Source of the DNA: Bacteroidia bacterium
GTDB lineage: Bacteria > Bacteroidota > Bacteroidia > J057
Assembly (NCBI GenBank): GCA_033391075.1
Contig: JAWPMV010000001.1
Coordinates: forward strand, 2,046,001 to 2,110,000
Direction: 5' to 3'
Length of the DNA stretch: 64,000 nt
A program made the translations under genes and the position numbers. Of this stretch, positions 34,532 through 43,799 are shown one piece after another. Below the pieces are notes generated by a model. That model ran no database searches. It was given only the letters and a program-made list of their open reading frames with translations, and was not told the DNA's origin. Each line of letters opens with the position of its first letter. Within the stretch, counting starts at the first letter, position 1.

Positions 34532-36553
34532 ATGAACAAACTATTCACACTAAGCATCCTGATTCTATCTTTTGCCTGCATGTCGAGCATGTATGGACAG
34601 GGAGTGAATTCAGATGACGTATTTAATCTGGAATATGCCAGTGATCCTCAAATTAGTCCTGATGGCAAACAAGTGGTTTACAGTCGGAGATCCCTGGATA
34701 TTATGAAGGACAATACGCGTTCTTCTTTATGGATTATCAATGCTGATGGATCTGCTCATCGTCCTCTCGCAGAAGCTCCTTCCCGTTTGGCGCGCTGGTC
34801 CCCGGATGGAAAGAAACTCATCTATATTTCTGCTGAAGGAGATGGCGCACAAATCTATCTTCGTTGGATGGACTCGGGGATAACCACGCCCATCAGTTAT
34901 GTACAGAATTCTCCTTTCAATATACGTTGGTCTCCGGATGGCAATTGGATTGCATTCAATATGTTTGTTCCCGGTCAGGCGGAAATGCCTATTCCTTTAC
35001 CTAAAAAGCCGGAAGGAGCCGAATGGGCAAAACCTCCGGTCTATATAGATGACGTTACCTACCGGAGTGATGGGGGAGGATTCAATCCTGCAGGTTTCGC
35101 ACATGTCTTTATCCTTCCTGCAGATGGAGGAACGGCCCGACAGCTTACGGAAGGGGATAATAATTTTTTCGGTGCGGTAAGTTGGACGAAAGATGGGAAA
35201 TCCCTCATCCTTTCTGCCAATATCCACGAAGATAAAGACTATGAACCTGCCAATTCAGAGCTCTACAAACTGGATATCGCCAGCGGAAAAATGTCTGCCC
35301 TAACAGATCGACTGGGCCCCGATTCCAATCCCAAAGTTTCTCCAGATGGTAAAATGATAGCCTATACGGGGAATGATGAGAAATACCTGGGATATCAGCT
35401 CAACCAATTATATGTCATGGACAGTGATGGAAGAAATAAAAAGCTGATTTCCGGAGATTTTGACCGGGATGTAATGAATCCTCAATGGGATAGTGAAAGC
35501 AAGGGCTTTTATTTTCAGTATGATGACGAAGGAATTACCTATGTCGCTCATATGAAAATGAATGGAAAAGTGAGAAAAATGGCTTCGAAAGTTGGGGGAA
35601 CTACTTTGGGCCGTCCCTATGCAAGCGGATCATACAGCATTTCCTCAGAAGGAACTTTCGCCTATACTATCAACAGCCCGACGCGTCCGGCAGATGTAGC
35701 CATAGGGATGGATGGAGTAGAAGAAGTAACTCAAATCACTAACTTAAATGAAGATCTCTTCGGGCACAAAGAGGTTCCGGGTGCAGAGAGCATTTGGTGG
35801 AAGTCTTCTTATGATGACAGAAAAATACAAGGTTGGGTAGTTCGTCCTCCGGATTTTGACCCCAATAAGAAGTACCCGCTATTATTAGAGATACACGGCG
35901 GACCATTTACCAATTACGGTGAGCGCTTTTCAGCGGAAGTACAACTCTATGCCTCTGCTGGCTATGTGGTGCTTTACACAAATCCCAGAGGAAGTACCAG
36001 TTACGGACAAGAATTCGGAAACCTCATTCATCACAACTATCCGAGCAATGACTATGATGACCTTATGTCAGGAGTTGATGCAGTGATAGAAAAAGGATTT
36101 ATCGATGAAGATCACCTCTATGTAACCGGAGGTAGTGGAGGGGGAGTCCTTACTGCATGGATCGTGGGACATACCGATCGTTTTAGAGCGGCTGTTGTGG
36201 CCAAGCCCGTGATCAACTGGACGAGCTTTGCTCTGGTGGCAGATAATCCTGCCTTTTTCTCTAAATATTGGTTTGGTGGATTTCCCTGGGAAAAGCAGGA
36301 GAATTTCTGGCAGCGCTCACCCCTGGCTCATGTAGGCAATGTTTCCACTCCTACTATGGTTCTTTGTGGGGAATCCGACCTCCGTACGCCTATATCCGAA
36401 TCAGAACAGTTCTACACTGCTCTCAAACTCAGGAAGATTGAAACAGCTCTGGTACGCATACCGGGAGCCTATCACGGCATAGCAGCTCGACCGAGCAATC
36501 TGATCACGAAAGTGAATGCTATTTTATACTGGTTTGATAAATACAAAGATTAA
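34532..36553 (+). CDS. S9 family peptidase (acylaminoacyl-peptidase / DPP-IV type)
   Basis: This 673-aa secreted or periplasmic serine peptidase starts with a signal peptide (LSILILSFACMSSMYGQ). A beta-propeller follows, with repeated SPDGK/WSPDG motifs (DPQISPDGKQVVYS, ARWSPDGKKLIY, KVSPDGKMIAYTG), then the alpha/beta hydrolase domain from about residue 430 (YPLLLEIHGGPFTNYG). The catalytic triad is Ser535 in TGGSGGGVLTAW, Asp616 in GESDLRTP and His648 in AYHGIAARPS. Family S9 enzymes remove dipeptides or acylated residues from peptide N-termini. A strong terminator follows the stop by four bases. Confidence 0.94.
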   Translation: MNKLFTLSILILSFACMSSMYGQGVNSDDVFNLEYASDPQISPDGKQVVYSRRSLDIMKDNTRSSLWIINADGSAHRPLAEAPSRLARWSPDGKKLIYISAEGDGAQIYLRWMDSGITTPISYVQNSPFNIRWSPDGNWIAFNMFVPGQAEMPIPLPKKPEGAEWAKPPVYIDDVTYRSDGGGFNPAGFAHVFILPADGGTARQLTEGDNNFFGAVSWTKDGKSLILSANIHEDKDYEPANSELYKLDIASGKMSALTDRLGPDSNPKVSPDGKMIAYTGNDEKYLGYQLNQLYVMDSDGRNKKLISGDFDRDVMNPQWDSESKGFYFQYDDEGITYVAHMKMNGKVRKMASKVGGTTLGRPYASGSYSISSEGTFAYTINSPTRPADVAIGMDGVEEVTQITNLNEDLFGHKEVPGAESIWWKSSYDDRKIQGWVVRPPDFDPNKKYPLLLEIHGGPFTNYGERFSAEVQLYASAGYVVLYTNPRGSTSYGQEFGNLIHHNYPSNDYDDLMSGVDAVIEKGFIDEDHLYVTGGSGGGVLTAWIVGHTDRFRAAVVAKPVINWTSFALVADNPAFFSKYWFGGFPWEKQENFWQRSPLAHVGNVSTPTMVLCGESDLRTPISESEQFYTALKLRKIETALVRIPGAYHGIAARPSNLITKVNAILYWFDKYKD

Positions 36554-36556
36554 TCG

Positions 36557-36589
36557 AAAAAGCCCCGAAGATTCTTCGGGGCTTTTTTT
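36557..36589. terminator. Bidirectional intrinsic terminator
   Basis: AAAAAGCCCCGAAG (36557-36570) and CTTCGGGGCTTTTT (36574-36587) form a 14-bp stem with an ATT loop, ending in TTTTTTT on the plus strand and an equal T-run on the minus strand. It separates the convergent S9 peptidase and M20 peptidase genes and reaches the stop codon of the latter. Confidence 0.92.
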
Positions 36590-38087
36590 AAAATCGATTG
36601 ACCAGTATTGACAAGAAGGTTCGAATCCCATACGGAATTTGCGCCAATTTCAAGTTCTCATTGGGACTGTGCTGATTATTATCTGCATTTACCATGGGTA
36701 AAATGATAGCAGGAATCTGCAATTCATTGATGAAGGGGGAAATGGGAACTGTTCCTCCCATGATTCTCACTTTTACCGGGGGACGATTGTGAGTCGCAGT
36801 CATCAGCTTGTCTAGCCAGTTTGCAAAGTCTTCGCTCATATCTGTTCGGAAGGGCAGGCTAGCTCCTCCGGAATTGAGTTGGCAGATTTTGGGATAAATG
36901 CTTCTTTCCTCTGCAGTCGGGGGAGCAGTTGTTAAGTAATAACCTTGCTCTCTGATATGATCTTTTAGTGCCTGAATCAGCTTTTTGGGATCACTTTCCG
37001 GTACCAAACGAATGTCGATAGCTGCTGTGGCCTGATCTGGAACGATAGTTCTTGCTTTATCTCCTACCCAGGCTGCTTCTATGCCTCTGACATTTAAGCT
37101 GGGATATTGTAAAGACTCCTGGTAATTCATGCCTACCTTTTCTGCTTCTGCTATCCCCAGTTTTTTGAAAATTGCTTCCTCATCGTCAGGAACTGCAGCC
37201 AGGATCTTTTTGGTTTCTTCATCCAGCTCAATACCATCGTAATATCCTTTTACAACTACTCTTCCAAACTCATCTTTCATACTTGAGAGAAGCTTGGAAA
37301 TTCTGAAAACGGGATTAGGAGCATAGTTTCCATAGTGGCCACTATGTTGAGGCTTTGAGGGACCAAATACAGTGAGATCCACACGGGTGATTCCTCTACA
37401 TCCAAAAATCATTGTAGGTTGTCCTGAGAGATGCATAGGGCCATCATGTATCATGAGGAAATCAGCTTTTAGCTTGTCTTTGTATTGCTTAACAGCTGCT
37501 GCCAAAGGGCGACTTCCTTTTTCTTCTTCTGAATCTAGCAGGACTTTGATGTTCCAACGGATAACTGCATCACTATTCATCAACATATCCATGGCATGCA
37601 AGAACATTACAATCGGCCCTTTGTCATCAGCGGCAGATCGTCCAAACATTCGCCAATCCGGATTGAAGCCTTCAATATTTGACCAATCCATGGCTTCCCA
37701 TTCCCCCGCATCATTTTCCGCTTTTAAAACCACTTCATAAGGACTGTCCTGATTCCATTTGGAGGGATCAACCGCCTGGCCGTCCAAATGCATATAGAAT
37801 AGCAGGGTTTTCGCATTGGCCATTTTGGGGAGCTCAGCGAAGAAAAGAGGCTCATTGCTGGTTTCCAACAATTCCGTTTTGAATCCTCGTTTAGAAAACT
37901 CCCTATCCAACCATTCAATATTTTTCATGATATCCTCGTGATTGAGGGCATCATTAGGGATTGCTACAAAATTTTTGAGGTCCTTCGCAGCCTTTATACT
38001 TTGATTCAGGATTGCTTTTTCTATCACCTGAGCAGAAAGACTTTGGAAAAGGAATAAAAACAATAGGACAGAAAGGTAGTTTTTCAT
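36588..38087 (-). CDS. M20 family metallopeptidase, secreted
   Basis: The product is 499 aa with a signal peptide (LSVLLFLFLFQSLSAQ). Zinc ligands and catalytic residues of the M20 dipeptidase/carboxypeptidase family are visible: FYMHLDGQ, GRSAADDKGP, LLDSEEEKGS and the late NADNNQHSPNE. The lid domain lies between about residues 230 and 380 (RGITRVDLTVFGPSKPQHSGHYG). It should hydrolyse short peptides in the periplasm or outside. It is convergent with the S9 peptidase and divergent from the penicillin-acylase-type hydrolase, forming a block of exported hydrolases. Confidence 0.92.
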   Translation of the reverse strand: MKNYLSVLLFLFLFQSLSAQVIEKAILNQSIKAAKDLKNFVAIPNDALNHEDIMKNIEWLDREFSKRGFKTELLETSNEPLFFAELPKMANAKTLLFYMHLDGQAVDPSKWNQDSPYEVVLKAENDAGEWEAMDWSNIEGFNPDWRMFGRSAADDKGPIVMFLHAMDMLMNSDAVIRWNIKVLLDSEEEKGSRPLAAAVKQYKDKLKADFLMIHDGPMHLSGQPTMIFGCRGITRVDLTVFGPSKPQHSGHYGNYAPNPVFRISKLLSSMKDEFGRVVVKGYYDGIELDEETKKILAAVPDDEEAIFKKLGIAEAEKVGMNYQESLQYPSLNVRGIEAAWVGDKARTIVPDQATAAIDIRLVPESDPKKLIQALKDHIREQGYYLTTAPPTAEERSIYPKICQLNSGGASLPFRTDMSEDFANWLDKLMTATHNRPPVKVRIMGGTVPISPFINELQIPAIILPMVNADNNQHSPNENLKLAQIPYGIRTFLSILVNRF

Positions 38088-38123
38088 TTTTTTGGATATT
38101 GTAATCCTTCAAAAATAGGATAA

Positions 38124-38144
38124 GTTCCTGTGAATCATAGGAAC
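38124..38144. promoter_or_regulatory. Operator-like palindrome in a divergent promoter region
   Basis: Arms GTTCCTGTGA (38124-38133) and TCATAGGAAC (38135-38144) are inverted repeats with one mismatch around a single central base. They lie in the 96-base region between the start codons of the M20 peptidase (minus) and the Ntn hydrolase (plus), a natural place for a shared operator. Confidence 0.45.
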
Positions 38145-38183
38145 GATCTGAATTTTCATTTATTCAATTGACTTACGGCTACT

Positions 38184-40253
38184 ATGCAAAAAATTATTTC
38201 AGGCCTGCTACTACTTTGTTTTAGTGCATCAGCAGCCTTTACCCAGATCAATCCAGAGAACATTGAAATCATCCGTGATAAGTGGGGAGTGCCTCACATT
38301 TATGCGCCTACTGATGTGGAGGTAGCATATGGTTTGGCCTGGGCAACTGCGGAAGATGATTTCAAAACCGTGCAGGAACAATTGTTGCCGATAAAGGGCC
38401 TCATGGGATCAGTGCAAGGGAAAGATGGCGCAATAGCAGATATTCTGGTTCAAATGCTGGAGATCGATAGCCTGGTGGAAGCTCGCTATGATTCAGATCT
38501 CAGCCCTCAGTTTAAAAAAGTCGCGGAAGCTTATGTCGCGGGAGCTAATGCTTATGCAAGAGCATATCCTGAAGAAGTTCTGCATAAAGATTTATTCCCG
38601 GTTACGGCAAAAGATTTAGTTGCCGGTCATGTCTTGGGAGCCGGATTATTGACCAGTATCCAAAGCCCTTTTACCAAGGTTCTTAGTGGAAGCATAACAA
38701 ATGATGAGATCCCCAGAGGATCAAATGCCTTTGCCATCAGTCGAAGAAAGTCAAAGGAAGACCAGACCTATTTGGCAATCAATAGCCACCAACCCTTAGA
38801 AGGCCCCGCTTCCTGGTATGAAATTCATTTGGTCAGTGAGGAAGGGACTAATATACTGGGAGCAACTTTTGCAGGTGGAGTAGCTGTATTTCATGGGGCG
38901 AATGAACACCTGGGTTGGGCACATACGGTAAATCATCCGGATTTTAATGATGTCTTTAAACTGACTATGCATCCGGATAAAAAGGACACCTATAAATTTG
39001 ATGGAGAATGGTTGAAGCTTGAGAAAAAGAAAGCAAAGACGAAGGTTAAATTAGGTCCGATAAAAATCAGCGTAAGCAGAGCCTATTACATCAGTAAATA
39101 TGGATTGACCCTGGAAAATGACAATGGTTTTTATGCCATAGCTGTTGCTGCAAATCGAAACATCAAACAGGCAGAACAATGGTATTGGATGAATAAAGCT
39201 ACTAATCTGGAAGAATTCCGTAAAGCCCTGGATTTGCAAGGCATACCGGGAACCAATATCGTTTATGCCGATAAAGAGGACAATATCTTTTATGTGAGTA
39301 ATTCTCGTTTGCCTAAAAGAAATCCCAATTACGACTGGACCAAGGTGCTTCCTGGCGATACTTCAGCTACCCTGTGGTCGGATGAATATTATCCATTAGA
39401 TAGCTTGCCTCTATATTTGAATCCGGAATCAGGATACGTTTATAATACCAATCATTCCCCTTTTTATGCGACCGGAGATAAAGACAATCTGAAACCAACT
39501 GATGTAAATAAAACCCTGGGACATCCTCATGTGAATAATAATCGTAGTCTTCGATTCAAAGAGTTGATCGATCAATATGATAAACTTGATTATGAGGATT
39601 TCAAACGGATCAAGTATGATCAATTTTATGGAGATAAATTGTACGACAATCGTATCGTCAATTTGCATGGATTGATGGAAGTAGATGCTAGTAAATATCC
39701 AGATCTGACTGAGACCCTAAAGGTCTTTCATAATTGGGATCATAAAACAGATACTACCTCAGAAGGAGCAAGTATTTTCATCCTGGCCATCCGCAAATTA
39801 ACTTCCCTCATGCGGGCTCGAAATGCCTACAAGAATTGGGGGAAAGGAAATGAGGAGGAATTTGTGGCAGCCCTGCGTTTTGCGAGAGATCATCTGCTGG
39901 AGCATTTTGGTACGGTAAAAGTTCCTTTCGGCAAATTGCAACGACATGTACGGGGAAATGTAAGCCTGGCCATAGGGGGCGGCCCGGAAATCCTGGCAGC
40001 TATGTATTCGGGCCCCTGGGAAAACGGACGATATAGAAGCCGAGCTGGCGATTCATATATCTCTTTGGTTCGATTTACTGAGGAGGGGGTATTACTGGAA
40101 ACGGTAAATGCCTATGGTGCTTCGGCTAAGGAATCCAGCCCACATTACACAGATCAGATGCAGATGTTTGTCAGACATGAGAGAAAAACGATGACATTAG
40201 ACATAGACAAAGTCCGTAAAGAGGCAGAACGCATTTATCATCCCCGGAAATAG
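38184..40253 (+). CDS. Penicillin acylase family Ntn-hydrolase
   Basis: This 689-aa protein has an N-terminal signal (SGLLLLCFSASAAFTQ). The alpha-subunit part starts IEIIRDKWGVPHIYAPT. The self-cleavage and nucleophile site is at Gly179-Ser180 in PRGSNAFAIS, with HQPLEGPASWYEIHL and FHGANEHLGWAHTVN following. The family includes penicillin acylases, cephalosporin acylases and acyl-homoserine-lactone acylases such as PvdQ. The mature enzyme should be a periplasmic heterodimer. There is no sequence feature by which I can choose among these amide substrates. Confidence 0.93.
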   Translation: MQKIISGLLLLCFSASAAFTQINPENIEIIRDKWGVPHIYAPTDVEVAYGLAWATAEDDFKTVQEQLLPIKGLMGSVQGKDGAIADILVQMLEIDSLVEARYDSDLSPQFKKVAEAYVAGANAYARAYPEEVLHKDLFPVTAKDLVAGHVLGAGLLTSIQSPFTKVLSGSITNDEIPRGSNAFAISRRKSKEDQTYLAINSHQPLEGPASWYEIHLVSEEGTNILGATFAGGVAVFHGANEHLGWAHTVNHPDFNDVFKLTMHPDKKDTYKFDGEWLKLEKKKAKTKVKLGPIKISVSRAYYISKYGLTLENDNGFYAIAVAANRNIKQAEQWYWMNKATNLEEFRKALDLQGIPGTNIVYADKEDNIFYVSNSRLPKRNPNYDWTKVLPGDTSATLWSDEYYPLDSLPLYLNPESGYVYNTNHSPFYATGDKDNLKPTDVNKTLGHPHVNNNRSLRFKELIDQYDKLDYEDFKRIKYDQFYGDKLYDNRIVNLHGLMEVDASKYPDLTETLKVFHNWDHKTDTTSEGASIFILAIRKLTSLMRARNAYKNWGKGNEEEFVAALRFARDHLLEHFGTVKVPFGKLQRHVRGNVSLAIGGGPEILAAMYSGPWENGRYRSRAGDSYISLVRFTEEGVLLETVNAYGASAKESSPHYTDQMQMFVRHERKTMTLDIDKVRKEAERIYHPRK

Positions 40254-40336
40254 GGCGTTGGATTTTTGGAAAAAAGAGAGCGGGATTTATGTTTGAGGAC
40301 TTGTATATAACGTTTTTTCGTAATAAGTGTTTTGCC

Positions 40337-40344
40337 TAGTTTTG
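40337..40344 (+). promoter_or_regulatory. Candidate -7 element for the small lipoprotein gene
   Basis: TAGTTTTG matches the TAnnTTTG consensus exactly and lies 31 bases before the ATG at 40376. A T-run (TTTTTT, 40313-40318) occupies the -33 region but lacks the G. Confidence 0.45.
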
Positions 40345-40375
40345 TTTCATATTCTTTACAAAACCAAATTGCAAA

Positions 40376-40849
40376 ATGATAATGAAACGTTTTAAGTTCT
40401 CCCTTTTTCTTCTCGCATTAGTTGCTTGTTTAAGTTGTGAAAGCGATTTAAAGGTGAATCCTGCTGATGCTTTGGAAAGTATAGATGAATCTATGCTAGA
40501 GCCAGTGGATATCTCATTTGATGAAATAGAAGGTACGGGTTTGGAGCGTTTTCTGACGGAAGGAGAATCCTGTGATAAACTGGCGCGCATCAGGAAACTA
40601 AGAAGAGAGGGAGAATGTCGATTTATGATCGAGCTGCGCTCAGGAAAATTTGTAAATCCGATCAATCCTCATGATTTGGTAGATCTTATGAAAAATGGGC
40701 GATTTTTGAGAGTGAGCCTGGAAAGAGCTGAAGAAGGTCCTTGCGATAGGGGAATCCCTGCCTATGTATATTGTGCAAGTAGCCTGAATATTAGCAGAGA
40801 TTTACCATCCTATGAAGATATTAAGATAGAAAGGGGAGATGGAAACTAG
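40376..40849 (+). CDS. Small lipoprotein of unknown function
   Basis: The product has 157 aa, or 155 if translation starts at the second ATG (40382). The N-terminus is a lipoprotein signal (FSLFLLALVACLSCES). The mature part is acidic at first, then carries four Cys residues (GESCDKL, GECRFM, GPCDRG, YVYCASS) that could form two disulfides, and an amphipathic NPHDLVDLMKNGRFLRVSL. I do not recognise a family. A terminator-like hairpin follows and reaches the next start codon. Confidence 0.75.
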   Translation: MIMKRFKFSLFLLALVACLSCESDLKVNPADALESIDESMLEPVDISFDEIEGTGLERFLTEGESCDKLARIRKLRREGECRFMIELRSGKFVNPINPHDLVDLMKNGRFLRVSLERAEEGPCDRGIPAYVYCASSLNISRDLPSYEDIKIERGDGN

Positions 40850-40890
40850 GATTTCATTTCCTATTTTGAAATAAAACATAATTGTAATTT

Positions 40891-40915
40891 AGGGGCTTAA
40901 TGCCCCTATTTTTTT
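40891..40915 (+). terminator. Terminator hairpin touching the nitrilase start codon
   Basis: AGGGGC (40891-40896) and GCCCCT (40902-40907) with loop TTAAT are followed by ATTTTTTT (40908-40915). The next base begins the ATG of the nitrilase gene. It suits termination of the small lipoprotein transcript, but it would also sit in the leader of any transcript reading into the nitrilase. Confidence 0.75.
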
Positions 40916-41821
40916 ATGAAAAATTTAAGAGTCGCATTGGTACAAGATGCTCCCATTTTATTTGAGCTGGATAAAAGTCTGGATAAAGTAGAATCTCTTA
41001 GTAAAGCCGCAGCAGCTAAAGGAGCAAAGCTTATACTATTCCCTGAGGCTTTTATTGGCGGTTATCCCAGAGGCTTATCCTTTGGTACGCGTATCGGAAG
41101 CAGGAGCCCTGAAGGTCGGGATGAATGGATGGAGTACTGGCAAGCCTGTCCCCGTATGGATGATCGTCTGCTTTCCTTTTTGGGAGGGATAGCCAAAAGC
41201 CATAATGCCTACCTTGGGATGGGACTAGTAGAAAAAGGAGAAGCCGGGAGCAGCTTATATTGTAGTTTTCTCGTCTTTAGTCCTGAAGGAGTTCTACTCA
41301 AGCATCATAGAAAGATCAAGCCTACAGGAACGGAGCGTTTGATTTGGGGAGAAGGAGATGGGAGCAGCATTAAGAGTTTTCCAACTTCTTATGGCAATAT
41401 GGGCGCTTTGATTTGTTGGGAGAATTATATGCCGCTGGCAAGAGCTGCTTTGTACGAAGGGGCTATGGACATTCATTTGGCACCAACTGCTGATAGCAGA
41501 GATAGCTGGAAGTCAAGTATGATTCATATAGCCCTGGAAGGACGTTGTTTTGTCTTGAGTTGCAATCAATTTGTGAAGAAAGAAATGTATCCTGAACGAT
41601 TTATGGAAGAATTGGAAGATGAATCCGAGATTATGTGCAGAGGAGGCTCAATGGTCATTTCTCCTTTGGGGGAAATCTTAGCCGGTCCCTTGTACGATGA
41701 AGCCGGGATACTTGTGGCTGATTTGGATTTGGATCTCATTCCCAAATCGCGCCTGGATTTTGAAGCAAACGGTCATTATTCGCGTCCGGATATCTTTTAT
41801 TTTAAAAATACCCGCAGCTAA
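40916..41821 (+). CDS. Nitrilase family carbon-nitrogen hydrolase
   Basis: This 301-aa cytoplasmic enzyme has the Glu-Lys-Cys triad of the nitrilase superfamily: Glu44 in LFPEAFIGGYPRG, Lys133 in HHRKIKPTGTERLIWGEGDGS and Cys167 in GALICWENYMPLARAALY. PEAFIGGYPRG and the GTERLIWGEGDGS stretch are those of true nitrilases and cyanide-type hydrolases more than of amidases, so conversion of a nitrile to an acid and ammonia is the best guess. It is a stand-alone gene whose start directly abuts the T-run of a terminator. Confidence 0.92.
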   Translation: MKNLRVALVQDAPILFELDKSLDKVESLSKAAAAKGAKLILFPEAFIGGYPRGLSFGTRIGSRSPEGRDEWMEYWQACPRMDDRLLSFLGGIAKSHNAYLGMGLVEKGEAGSSLYCSFLVFSPEGVLLKHHRKIKPTGTERLIWGEGDGSSIKSFPTSYGNMGALICWENYMPLARAALYEGAMDIHLAPTADSRDSWKSSMIHIALEGRCFVLSCNQFVKKEMYPERFMEELEDESEIMCRGGSMVISPLGEILAGPLYDEAGILVADLDLDLIPKSRLDFEANGHYSRPDIFYFKNTRS

Positions 41822-41914
41822 GTCGGGAAAGAAAACCTAAGCTTGTTACATCTATGATTGAAGTATTAGATTTCTTTAATTTGTAGCCGAAAATTCTAAA
41901 CCTAAAAGCCTTAT

Positions 41915-42862
41915 ATGCTTAAAATAAATAGCTTTATGGGAATCCTTCTAAGGATTCTATTCTCCCTTTTACTCCTGAGTTTTATTGCATGTGAAGAGGA
42001 GCCCGATCCGGGACCAACGATGTATGACTCAATAGCTGCTTTGCCAAATACCACGAGTTTTATTGCAGCTATCGATCGCCTGGAATTTGACGATGATTTT
42101 CGTTCCGGTCAGGCGATAACAGTATTTGTGCCTACGGATGCTGCTTTTGATAGTTACCTTAGCCAGAACAACTTTGCCAGTCTAAATGATGTACCCCTGG
42201 ATGATCTCCGGAATCTTCTACGGTATCATATCTTGCCGGTTGCGATTGAATTGCCAGCTTTGGGAAATGGATATTATCTCACAGCTTCTAGTGTCGGTGG
42301 TACAACTAATTTGCTGGCTATACTGGTTGAAAATCCCGGTACCAAAGCTCGACTAAATAAAAATATACAGGTGGTTAATCAAGACCTTGCCGCTCGTGGA
42401 GGCTTTTACAATATCATCGATGAAGTCCTCAATTTACCAACCATTCTCAGCATTTTGAGGCAGAATGATGCATTCGAAGAATTTGCCAACGGTATATTCC
42501 GTGCTGAGGGTTTGGCAGATTCTTTGGAAAATAATGGACTATATACCTTGTTGGTTACAGCAAATACCAATGTGGAAAATGCCCTAGACGATCGCTACGG
42601 TCTTACCAATATTCTCGATCTTCCTGATATGACCCTGGACAGCCTTATGAGATATCATATAATTAAGGGAAATCAACGTACGGAAGACTTGTTAAATGCG
42701 AGTGATTTTATATATGAAACTTTATTAGAAGATGTGAAAGTGGAAATATCAGGTGTAGATGTCATCAGGGTTGATGGAGAAGCAGATTTGATTCTGGCAG
42801 ATATTCAAACGACCAATGGGGTTGTACATATCAGCAATGCCCTGCTGGATTTCCGTAGATGA
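41915..42862 (+). CDS. Lipoprotein with two fasciclin (FAS1) domains
   Basis: The product has 315 aa with a lipoprotein signal (LLLLSFIACEEE). The two FAS1 domains cover about residues 40-175 and 185-312. Each shows the family's H1 and H2 regions: ITVFVPTDAAFDSYL and LRYHILPVAIEL in the first, LYTLLVTANTNVENAL and LMRYHIIKGN in the second, which ends TTNGVVHISNALL. FAS1 proteins mediate adhesion or matrix contacts at the cell surface. A paralogue follows 13 bases after the stop, and the two are surely co-transcribed. Confidence 0.92.
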   Translation: MLKINSFMGILLRILFSLLLLSFIACEEEPDPGPTMYDSIAALPNTTSFIAAIDRLEFDDDFRSGQAITVFVPTDAAFDSYLSQNNFASLNDVPLDDLRNLLRYHILPVAIELPALGNGYYLTASSVGGTTNLLAILVENPGTKARLNKNIQVVNQDLAARGGFYNIIDEVLNLPTILSILRQNDAFEEFANGIFRAEGLADSLENNGLYTLLVTANTNVENALDDRYGLTNILDLPDMTLDSLMRYHIIKGNQRTEDLLNASDFIYETLLEDVKVEISGVDVIRVDGEADLILADIQTTNGVVHISNALLDFRR

Positions 42863-42875
42863 TTATATACGACCT

Positions 42876-43799
42876 ATGAGATTGTTGAAATATAAATGGA
42901 TCCTGATAGCTTCTTTTTTATTGGGATTAAATGGATGTCTTGAGACAGAAATTCAAGAAACACTCTTTGACTCCATGCAGGAAGATGAGCGGCTATCGAC
43001 TTTTCTGGAGGCTATGCAGCTTGCCGGATATGACAATGCCTTGAAGAATGGGAACCCCATTACTGTTTTTGCTCCAACAAATGAAGCCTTTCAGGCTTAT
43101 TTTAGGGCAAGTAATATCAGTGGGCTAGGGGATATTCCTGTAGAAGAACTCCGAGACTTGATGTTATATCATGTTTTAGGAGCATCAACGACTATGGCAA
43201 GCCTTGGGACAAAATATTACCTGACTCCTTCACCTGCTGGACCTGAAAACAGAGTGGTGGCTATTTATGTAAAGAATGAAGATGGCACGCATACAATCAA
43301 TTCAACTACCAGGGTATTGGAGAAGGATATGGGTTCTTTCGGTGGCTTTTACAATGTTATAGATGAGGTTTTGAGAATCCCCAATGTTTACAATATTCTG
43401 GAAGATAATGAGGATTTTTCTGCTCTTCTTTCCGGAGTAAATGCTGTGCCTGAACTGGCAGCTAAATTTAGGGATGAGGATTTGTATACCTTTTTTGCCA
43501 TAAGTAATGAGGATCTGGAGGCATCCTTAATGACTACCTACAATGTCAGTGAGCTAAGTTCTTTGGAGGAAAGCCTGAGAAACGACCTTCTTAGATCCCA
43601 TGTTGTAGATAGTTTCTATACAGGTCAGGAATTGTTGGATCCTTTCCTGGGAGAACTGAATACCTTGCGGGAGGGATACACCATAAGTCCTCAAAACTCT
43701 TCTATAATTGTATTGAATGACAGTTCTGAGATTGTCATAGGAAATATTCAGACCACCAATGGGGTCATCCATGTCGTGAATAGATTATTGCCTCAATAA
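42876..43799 (+). CDS. Second FAS1-domain lipoprotein (paralogue)
   Basis: This protein of about 307 aa starts at the ATG at 42876 (MRLLKYKWILIASF); a longer open frame from 42816 would begin within the preceding gene and hide the signal peptide. The lipoprotein signal is FLLGLNGCLET. Two FAS1 domains repeat the layout of the neighbour: ITVFAPTNEAFQAYF, LMLYHVLGAS, GGFYNVIDEVLRIPN, then LLRSHVVDSFY and TTNGVIHVVNRLL. The GGFYN-IDEVL stretch is shared with the upstream protein, which supports a local duplication. A perfect hairpin lies 47 bases downstream. Confidence 0.92.
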   Translation: MRLLKYKWILIASFLLGLNGCLETEIQETLFDSMQEDERLSTFLEAMQLAGYDNALKNGNPITVFAPTNEAFQAYFRASNISGLGDIPVEELRDLMLYHVLGASTTMASLGTKYYLTPSPAGPENRVVAIYVKNEDGTHTINSTTRVLEKDMGSFGGFYNVIDEVLRIPNVYNILEDNEDFSALLSGVNAVPELAAKFRDEDLYTFFAISNEDLEASLMTTYNVSELSSLEESLRNDLLRSHVVDSFYTGQELLDPFLGELNTLREGYTISPQNSSIIVLNDSSEIVIGNIQTTNGVIHVVNRLLPQ

